11,758 nt of DNA from an uncultured Bacilli bacterium (GTDB lineage: Bacteria; Bacillota_I; Bacilli_A; RF39; UBA660), in NCBI GenBank assembly GCA_934096295.1, contig CAKOLL010000016.1:1-11758 (forward strand). Reading direction: 5' to 3'. The notes under the pieces are model-generated. The model had not been told where the DNA came from, made no database searches, and saw nothing but the letters and a program-made list of their open reading frames with translations. Shown here piece after piece: positions 6,167-11,758 of the stretch (position 1 is its first letter; each line of letters starts with the position of its first letter). A program made the translations under genes and the position numbers.

Positions 6167-6937
6167 ATGAAAAAAGATAAAGTTTATTTAAAGTATAAAG
6201 AATTTACTAAGCAATATAAATTAACTAATTATGACACAAAAAAATTGTGGAAAATAATTGAACCAATTGCAACTCATGAAGAATTTGCTAAAAGATGTAG
6301 TGATCCTTATTTTCATCATGATATAAAAACCCTCGGAGACCATATTCTTTGTGATGCTATTGTTACTTATAAGCTAGCAAGTAAACTTAAAAGAAAAAAA
6401 CATGCAATGAAAAATATAAATGTTGAACTAGCAGTAGTAATAGCAATGTTTCATGATTTATATGAGTCTCCATGGCAAAATATAGATATAAAGAAAATAA
6501 TGCGAAATAAACATGGCTTTGTTCATCCAATCGAAGCTATCATCAATGCCATCACATGGTATCCAGAATATTTTGAAAATAAAGATAAAGCGATGATTAT
6601 AATTGATGGCGTAATACATCATATGTTTCCTTTGGCAGTAAGAAGAATAGATGACACCGATATGGAACTTAACAACAAAGAAAAGTATGAAAAGTTACCC
6701 CAAAAATATAAAGAAATGATTAAATTATCAACAAATATAGGTAAAATTGGCCATTATTCTTTAAGAAAAACATTTTTTGTAGAAGGTAGAATTATGTCAC
6801 AAGCTGATAAAATCGTAGCTTTAAGAAAAGACATTGGTTCATTTAATGGTTATCTAGCTCTTTTAAGTGGTAAGAATAAAAATATAAAGATAAAACATAA
6901 TAAAAAAGGTGATAATAGTGAACATAAACATAAGTAA
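6167..6937 (+). CDS. HD-domain metal-dependent phosphohydrolase
   Basis: Predicted cytoplasmic phosphohydrolase of the HD superfamily. Numbered from the upstream ATG at 6164, the metal-site candidates are H60 (TLGDHILCDA), the H97-D98 pair in MFHDLYESPW, H121 (GFVHPIEA), H152-H153 and D215 in SQADKIVAL. This is the usual H...HD...D order with extra His typical of nucleotide-cleaving members. The last 20 residues are very basic (IKIKHNKKGD...HKHK), which could bind nucleic acid or simply reflect the overlap with the next gene. SD GGAG (6156-6159) is seven bases before ATG 6167 and four before ATG 6164, so I prefer 6167. It overlaps the following gene, suggesting one transcript. Substrate unknown. 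Confidence 0.85.
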   Translation: MKKDKVYLKYKEFTKQYKLTNYDTKKLWKIIEPIATHEEFAKRCSDPYFHHDIKTLGDHILCDAIVTYKLASKLKRKKHAMKNINVELAVVIAMFHDLYESPWQNIDIKKIMRNKHGFVHPIEAIINAITWYPEYFENKDKAMIIIDGVIHHMFPLAVRRIDDTDMELNNKEKYEKLPQKYKEMIKLSTNIGKIGHYSLRKTFFVEGRIMSQADKIVALRKDIGSFNGYLALLSGKNKNIKIKHNKKGDNSEHKHK

Positions 6938-7259
6938 AGTTAAAATAGTAGTAATGGTTCCAAGGGATTATGCAGATAAATTAAGAGAGTTAATATGTTC
7001 ATCTGGGGCAGGGATGATTGGTAATTATACAGACTGTTCAGTATCCACAAAAGTAATTGGAACATTTAAACCAAATATGAAAGCTAATCCTACTATTGGT
7101 AAAAAAGAAAAATTAGAAAAGGTAAAAGAAACCAAATTAGAAGTAATTTGTAATGTTGAAAAAGTAAAAGAAGTTTTAAAAATAATCAAAAAAAATCATC
7201 CATATGAGACACCGGGTATTGATATCATACCATTAATGGATGAAAGTTATTTTATTTAA
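6918..7259 (+). CDS. Stand-alone NIF3-insert/CutA-like domain protein
   Basis: About 113 residues. The pattern SSGAGMIGNYTDCSVST, VIGTFKP, ANPTIGKKEKLE and the C-terminal HPYETPGIDIIPL is the signature of the ferredoxin-like CutA/PII-related domain found inside bacterial NIF3 (YqfO/YbgI) proteins and also as a free-standing protein. Function of the free form is not established; PII-like folds often bind small ligands or metals. A GTG at 6909 is possible, but AAGG (6906-6909) sits eight bases before GTG 6918, making that the better start. It overlaps the HD gene by 20 bases, so the pair is coupled. Its stop shares four bases with the stop of the convergent TetR gene. Confidence 0.82.
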   Translation: MNINISKVKIVVMVPRDYADKLRELICSSGAGMIGNYTDCSVSTKVIGTFKPNMKANPTIGKKEKLEKVKETKLEVICNVEKVKEVLKIIKKNHPYETPGIDIIPLMDESYFI

Positions 7260-7825
7260 TATATTTTATCAGGGAGTAGGGTATCCAAATACTTAAGGAT
7301 ATCCTCTTTTTCATATTTATTTGGAAACTTAATATATTCTAAGCAAACATTTATAACAGCACTAACATAGAATTTAGATATTATTTCTACAGGTATTTCT
7401 GTTTTTAATATCTTATCACTTTTTCTAATATGATTTTCTACATCTCTATAAATTGCATCATTTGCCATATCCATAACAATACTATTATTATTTTTCTTAA
7501 GTATTGAAGAATAAACCTTAATATTATTGCTTATATGATCAAAAAATATTTCAATCATTTGCATATAATATTCTTTAGCATTATTATAATTTACATTTTC
7601 TTCTAATTTTTCTACCAAATCATTTTCCAAATCATTAATTAATGAATCTAGTAACTCATATTTATCTGAAAAATGATCATAAAATGTTGAGCGATTAGTC
7701 AAAGCAGCATTACAAATATCAGATACTTTTATTTCTTCAAAAGTCCTTTCTTTCATTAAACATAATAATCCTTCGTAAAGGTTCTTTTTTGTTTTTATTA
7801 TTCTTAAATCAACTTTCTTTGCCAT
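7256..7825 (-). CDS. TetR/AcrR-family transcriptional regulator
   Basis: 189 residues. The N-terminal helix-turn-helix is clear: RTFEEIKVSDICNAALTNRS followed by TFYDHFSDKYELL, the canonical TetR recognition-helix signature. The helical C-terminal part (from about residue 75, with FYVSAVINVCLEYI) is of the TetR_C_8/DhaS-like ligand-binding type. An in-frame GTG exists at 7834, but SD AGGTGG (7836-7831) is five bases before ATG 7825, so I use that ATG. The gene is divergent from the MMPL exporter with a shared 174-base control region. The usual reading is that it represses the exporter and itself until a ligand binds (inference). The stop overlaps the convergent upstream gene's stop (TTAA). 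Confidence 0.9.
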   Translation of the reverse strand: MAKKVDLRIIKTKKNLYEGLLCLMKERTFEEIKVSDICNAALTNRSTFYDHFSDKYELLDSLINDLENDLVEKLEENVNYNNAKEYYMQMIEIFFDHISNNIKVYSSILKKNNNSIVMDMANDAIYRDVENHIRKSDKILKTEIPVEIISKFYVSAVINVCLEYIKFPNKYEKEDILKYLDTLLPDKIY

Positions 7826-7842
7826 TTTGACCACCTACCTAC

Positions 7843-7870
7843 ATTATACATCAAAAACTACTTTTGTAAA
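7843..7870 (-). promoter_or_regulatory. Sigma-A-type promoter of the TetR gene
   Basis: On the minus strand TTTACA (7870-7865), a 16-base spacer and a perfect TATAAT (7848-7843) precede the SD and ATG 7825. The -10 box sits in CTACATTAT (7839-7847), a 9-mer that recurs at 7910-7918 nearer the exporter. This could be part of a shared regulator site. Confidence 0.65.
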
Positions 7871-7888
7871 GCTAAACAACATTAGTAG

Positions 7889-7979
7889 GTATAATTTTAA
7901 TACAATAAGCTACATTATGTTGGATATTATACAAAAATGGCATTTTGCTTTTGAAAATTCTAGTTATTTAGCATAGTAT
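7889..7979 (+). promoter_or_regulatory. Candidate exporter promoter and TetR operators
   Basis: TTGAAA (7951-7956), a 17-base spacer and TAGTAT (7974-7979) form the best, but weak, promoter for the exporter; the leader to ATG 8000 would be very short. Just upstream is a perfect 13-base palindrome AAAATGGCATTTT (7934-7946). An imperfect palindrome GTATAATTTTAATAC lies at 7889-7903. Either could be the TetR operator. No consensus can be derived from one locus. Confidence 0.35.
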
Positions 7980-7999
7980 ATATAGCGTGGTGAGAAAAA

Positions 8000-10900
8000 A
8001 TGAAAAAATTTGCAAAGTTTATAGCAAGTCATAGTGTGCTTACATTAATAATAAGTATATTGTTACTAGTACCAGCTATCTATGGATATGTAAACACGAG
8101 GATTAACTATGATATTTTAGTTTATCTTCCAGATTCAGTAGATACCATAAAAGGTGAAAATATTCTAACAGATGATTTTGGCCTTGGGGCTTATGCCTTT
8201 GTTATGGTAGATAGTTCAAATAACAAAAAAATATTAGATCTAGAAAAAGATATTAAAAAAATTGAGGGAGTAAATGCCGTTATTAGTATTGCAGATGCAA
8301 CTGATACGCTTATTCCAATTGATATGTTACCAACACAAGTAACGGAAAAGTTAAATAAGGATAATGAAACTGTTATTATGGTAACATTTGATGGTTCAAC
8401 TAGTGAAGATGTAACAATTGATGCCGTAAGAAAACTTCGTGAAGTAGTAGGTGATGCTACAAAAGTAAGTAGTATGACAAGCATGGTAATTGATACAATG
8501 GATTTATCAAATAAAGAAATATTTGCATATGTAACAATTGCGGTTATTCTTTGCCTAGCAGTTTTATTCGTAGCAACAGATTCTTATGTAATTCCATTCT
8601 TCTTACTTGGAAATATCGGAATGGCTATTATCTACAACATGGGATCAAACATTTTCTTAGGACAAATTTCTTATATAACTCAAGCTATTACAGCAGTTTT
8701 ACAACTTGGGGTTACAATGGACTTCTCAATATTCTTGTATCATAAATATGAACAAGCAAAATTAGATAATCCAAAAATGTCTAAACGTGATGCTATGTCT
8801 AATGCAATCGTTGCAACATTCCAATCCGTATTAGGGTCATCCCTTACAACATTCGCTGGTTTTCTTGCATTATGTACAATGGATCTAACCCTTGGTACTG
8901 ATATTGGTATTGTTATGGCAAAAGGTGTTTTATGGGGCTTAGTTTGTGTTCTTACTTTATTCCCAGCACTTTTAATGGTAGGTGATAAGTTAATAGATAA
9001 AACAAAACACAAAGTATTGCTTCCGGAATTCAAAAAATTACAAGAATTTTCAACTAAACATTACAAAGGTATAATCGCAGCATTCTTGATTTTATTAATT
9101 CCAGCATATTATGGTAATAAAAATTATGATGTATATTACAAACTAGATGAATCCTTACCAAAAGATTTAGCATTCAATGTTGCAAATTCTAAGTTAGCAG
9201 AAAAATTCAATATTGTTTCTCCAGAAATAATATTACTTGACAAAAATGTTAAGACAAATGATGTTAAAGAACTTGTAAACAAACTAGAAAGTATCGAAGG
9301 TATTGATTTAGTTTTAGCTCCATCAACATTTATGGATCCAGCAATGTCAATGTTACTTCCAAGTGACTTAAGTAAAATGATGGATAATGATAAATATCAA
9401 CTTATTATTGTAAATTCAACATATGAAATAGCATCTGATGAGTTAGCAAATCAAATTGAAGAAATTGAAACTTTAGTTAAATCTTATGATAAGTCAAGTA
9501 TCATTGCAGGTGAGGGACCACTTATGAATGACTTAGTTACCATCGCTGACCATGACTTTAGAATGGTTAACTACACATCAATAATAGTAATTTTTATAAT
9601 AATGGTTCTAGTATTAAAACAAATTAATTTACCAATAGTTTTAATACTTACAATAGAGTTTGCAATATTCTGCAATATGTCTGTAGCATTCTACACAAAT
9701 ACAACACTTCCATTTATAGCATCTATTGTCGTAGGTACCATTCAACTCGGAGCAACAATCGACTATGCAATTTTAATGTCAACAAAATACATGGAAGAAA
9801 GACAAAGGATTAATGATAAAAAAGAAGCAATGTTAAAAACATTAAGTTTAACAATTCCGTCAATTATAACATCAGCATTATGCTTTTTTGCTGCAACATT
9901 CGGAGTTTCTGCTTATACTAAAATAGATATGATTGGTAGCATATGTGAACTTCTATCTCGAGGAGCCATCATATCAATGCTTGTAGTTATATTAATATTA
10001 CCATCATTATTAATGGTATGTGATAAATTTATTATTAAAAATAAGAAAGAAGGAAAAAATATGAAAAATTTAAAAACAGTAGCAACAGTTCTTACAATAA
10101 GTGCTTTATCTCTAATTCCATTCGGTGTTAATGCATCAAAAACTGAAAGTATTTACACAAATATGGATTATGAAGGAACAATAAAAAAGACTACTGTAAG
10201 TAATCATCTAGAAAATGATAAAGATGGAGAAATTAAAGACAATTCTATCTTAACAAACATCTTAAATGTAAATGGTAGTGAAGATTTTACATTAGATAAT
10301 AACATTGTCACCTGGTATGCAAAAGGTAAAGACATATTTTACACTGGAACAACAAAAAAAGAACAACCATTAAATATTGTTACAAAGTATTATCTAGATG
10401 GAAAAGAAACCAAAGCAACTGACATGATTGGTAAAAGTGGTAAAGTTAAAATAGAAATATCTATACTTAACAACTCTTTACTACGTACAAACAATACATT
10501 TACACCATATGTTGTAGCTCTAGGAGCTATGATGGATAGTGATACAAACACAAATATAAGTATTACAAATGGTAAAGTAACAGACACAGGTACTCGTAGC
10601 GTTTTACTAGCAATTAGTGCCCCAGGTCTTTATGAATATACAAACATAAATGAATTTAAAAATTTAAATAAAGTAACAATTACATATACTACAACAGATT
10701 TTGAAATAAATGATATTTATATGGTAGCTTCTCCAAAGATTTTATCAGAATTAGATCTAGGAATCTTTGATAAGTTAGATTCAATTACATCATCAATTTC
10801 CACTCTAGGAGAAAAAATGAATGAACTAGAATCTGGTACAAAAGATTTAGCGGATGGAACAAATACATTACTTACAAATTCAAGTGTATTTAATGAAAAA

Positions 10901-11656
10901 TTATCAACTGCAGCTTCATCTTTAGAAAAAATAGCAAACGGCACAGTTAAATTAGTGGATGGTGTTGATGAAATGCTTACTACTTTAACAGATGCTAAAA
11001 CAATGATGGAAGATAAAGATATCGATGGATCTCTTGCAAATTTAAAAGTTTTAAAAGCAACAAATGAAGCAACAATTACTAAATTAACAAATCCGCAAGT
11101 TGAAGCAGCATATGAATTAAACAAAATGAAACCAACAGAAACTGAAACAGAAATGATTGCAAGATTAAAGAAACTTAATCCAAATCTAACTGAAGCAGAA
11201 GAACAAGAATTAAAAACAGTTAAATCAACTCACGAATTAAAATTATTACTTGAATCAAATAATGAAGCTGTAAAAGAAATGATTACAAATCTAGAAGATT
11301 TAAATATTTTACTTGATACTTTAACAACAAAACTAGAAGAAGTTAAAGCCATGCAAGGAAAAGTTACATTATTAAATGCAAGTCTAAATGAATTAAGCAC
11401 TGGTTTAAATAAATTAGCACAAGCATCAACAGAAATAAATAAAGGTATAAGTAACCTAAATAATGGTGCAACAAAAATATCTTTAGGAACAACACAATTA
11501 AATGAACAAGGCATTAAAACACTAGTTAATTACTCAAACAGAATAATTACATATGGCAATAAATTTGAAAGTATTGTTAATTTATCAAAATCATATAAAG
11601 GCTTTGCATCAACTAATGCTGATAACACTTTATTTGTATATAAACTTAGCAAATAA
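8000..11656 (+). CDS. MMPL/RND-family exporter fused to a secreted XXXLXXG heptad-repeat protein
   Basis: Residues 1-687 are a complete MMPL-type proton-driven exporter. They hold TM1 (about 11-32), an extracellular loop, five TMs (about 174-330), then a second half with the same plan (TM about 357-372, loop, TMs about 525-680). The paired membrane motifs QLGVTMDFS (D241) and QLGATIDYA (D588) hold the proton-relay Asp. Residue 688 is a Met followed by a signal peptide-like segment (KNLK, a hydrophobic core, VNA-S near 712). After it come a beta-rich extracytoplasmic region and a helical part with heptads LxxGxxx (about 943-953, 970-990 and 1132-1170), as in YhgE/Pip-type proteins, but without their C-terminal membrane segments. 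AGAAGGA (10048-10054) lies six bases before ATG 10061, so the second part may also be translated alone (531 residues). SD GGTGAG (7989-7994) precedes ATG 8000. Substrate unknown; lipids or drugs are typical of the family. Confidence 0.9.
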   Translation: MKKFAKFIASHSVLTLIISILLLVPAIYGYVNTRINYDILVYLPDSVDTIKGENILTDDFGLGAYAFVMVDSSNNKKILDLEKDIKKIEGVNAVISIADATDTLIPIDMLPTQVTEKLNKDNETVIMVTFDGSTSEDVTIDAVRKLREVVGDATKVSSMTSMVIDTMDLSNKEIFAYVTIAVILCLAVLFVATDSYVIPFFLLGNIGMAIIYNMGSNIFLGQISYITQAITAVLQLGVTMDFSIFLYHKYEQAKLDNPKMSKRDAMSNAIVATFQSVLGSSLTTFAGFLALCTMDLTLGTDIGIVMAKGVLWGLVCVLTLFPALLMVGDKLIDKTKHKVLLPEFKKLQEFSTKHYKGIIAAFLILLIPAYYGNKNYDVYYKLDESLPKDLAFNVANSKLAEKFNIVSPEIILLDKNVKTNDVKELVNKLESIEGIDLVLAPSTFMDPAMSMLLPSDLSKMMDNDKYQLIIVNSTYEIASDELANQIEEIETLVKSYDKSSIIAGEGPLMNDLVTIADHDFRMVNYTSIIVIFIIMVLVLKQINLPIVLILTIEFAIFCNMSVAFYTNTTLPFIASIVVGTIQLGATIDYAILMSTKYMEERQRINDKKEAMLKTLSLTIPSIITSALCFFAATFGVSAYTKIDMIGSICELLSRGAIISMLVVILILPSLLMVCDKFIIKNKKEGKNMKNLKTVATVLTISALSLIPFGVNASKTESIYTNMDYEGTIKKTTVSNHLENDKDGEIKDNSILTNILNVNGSEDFTLDNNIVTWYAKGKDIFYTGTTKKEQPLNIVTKYYLDGKETKATDMIGKSGKVKIEISILNNSLLRTNNTFTPYVVALGAMMDSDTNTNISITNGKVTDTGTRSVLLAISAPGLYEYTNINEFKNLNKVTITYTTTDFEINDIYMVASPKILSELDLGIFDKLDSITSSISTLGEKMNELESGTKDLADGTNTLLTNSSVFNEKLSTAASSLEKIANGTVKLVDGVDEMLTTLTDAKTMMEDKDIDGSLANLKVLKATNEATITKLTNPQVEAAYELNKMKPTETETEMIARLKKLNPNLTEAEEQELKTVKSTHELKLLLESNNEAVKEMITNLEDLNILLDTLTTKLEEVKAMQGKVTLLNASLNELSTGLNKLAQASTEINKGISNLNNGATKISLGTTQLNEQGIKTLVNYSNRIITYGNKFESIVNLSKSYKGFASTNADNTLFVYKLSK

Positions 11657-11658
11657 TA

Positions 11659-11684
11659 AAAAATCCGAAACAAATCGGATTTTT
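11659..11684 (+). terminator. Rho-independent terminator (proximal) of the exporter gene
   Basis: AAAAATCCGA (11659-11668) and TCGGATTTTT (11675-11684) form a perfect 10-bp stem with a six-base loop, two bases after the stop codon. The T run is part of the stem, as is common in AT-rich Bacillota. Confidence 0.88.
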
Positions 11685-11699
11685 CAGACTGTTGACAAA
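11682..11699 (+). repeat. 18-bp terminator-linker repeat, copy 2
   Basis: TTTCAGACTGTTGACAAA is identical to the minus strand of 60-77. It runs from the T tail of the proximal terminator into the first arm of the distal hairpin, the same position as copy 1. Confidence 0.85.
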
Positions 11700-11735
11700 T
11701 AGGTAGAAATTTTACTTATTTGTCTTTTATTTTGT
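11694..11735 (+). terminator. Distal terminator hairpin after the exporter
   Basis: GACAAATAGGTA (11694-11705) pairs with TACTTATTTGTC (11713-11724) over 12 positions with one G-U wobble and a seven-base loop, followed by TTTTATTTTG. It makes a tandem terminator with the hairpin at 11659-11684. The first arm starts inside the 18-base repeat. Confidence 0.7.
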
Positions 11736-11758
11736 AAAAATAATAGACAGATTCAATA

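Noticed and set aside
8191..11514. Several open frames inside the exporter gene, on both strands
   Set aside because: All lie within one continuous, family-matching exporter frame and lack SD sites and recognisable domains.
11688..11720. TTGACA in the 18-base repeat as a promoter -35 box
   Set aside because: There is no -10-like hexamer 16-18 bases downstream in either copy; the hairpin explanation fits better.

Overview
The window is AT-rich DNA with long A and T runs, strong Shine-Dalgarno sites and bacterial sigma-A-type promoters. Every Trp codon I read is TGG and no gene needs TGA as Trp, so the standard bacterial code fits. Gene content (BclA-like collagen protein, TetR/MMPL efflux pair, XXXLXXG heptad protein) points to a low-GC Bacillota, probably an uncultured gut lineage of the Bacilli/Clostridia type. 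The exact taxon cannot be read from this window.

Layout. (1) Positions 1-2096, minus strand: a two-gene surface-glycoprotein cassette. It holds a collagen-like protein with a jelly-roll-like C-terminal domain and, 31 bases downstream, a family 2 glycosyltransferase with TPR repeats. The glycosyltransferase reading frame has no ATG, GTG, TTG or CTG in front of its conserved N-terminus; the only position fitting both the Shine-Dalgarno site and the family alignment is an ATA codon at 1168-1166. (2) Positions 2180-4156, plus strand: a divergent sigma-A promoter drives an unrecognised 570-residue helical protein, translationally coupled to a 68-residue helical protein. (3) Positions 4281-6103: a compact operon of three different hydrolase folds (isochorismatase-like cysteine hydrolase, C39-like cysteine peptidase, metallo-beta-lactamase fold). 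(4) Positions 6119-7259: a promoter, an HD-domain phosphohydrolase and an overlapping small NIF3/CutA-like domain protein. (5) Positions 7256-11656: a TetR-type regulator divergent from a 1218-residue MMPL/RND exporter. The exporter is fused in frame to a signal-peptide-bearing XXXLXXG heptad-repeat protein, and the junction still carries a Shine-Dalgarno site and an ATG.

Both ends of the window finish in a double-hairpin terminator. The same 18 bases (TTTCAGACTGTTGACAAA in the sense of transcription) join the first hairpin to the second in both copies, although the rest of the hairpins differ.

Working model: cell-surface functions (glycosylated collagen fibre; regulated exporter with an extracytoplasmic partner) flank two blocks of cytoplasmic genes of unknown pathway. 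The best candidates for undescribed biology are the 570/68-residue pair, the three-hydrolase operon, the ATA-initiated glycosyltransferase, the exporter fusion and the shared terminator linker.
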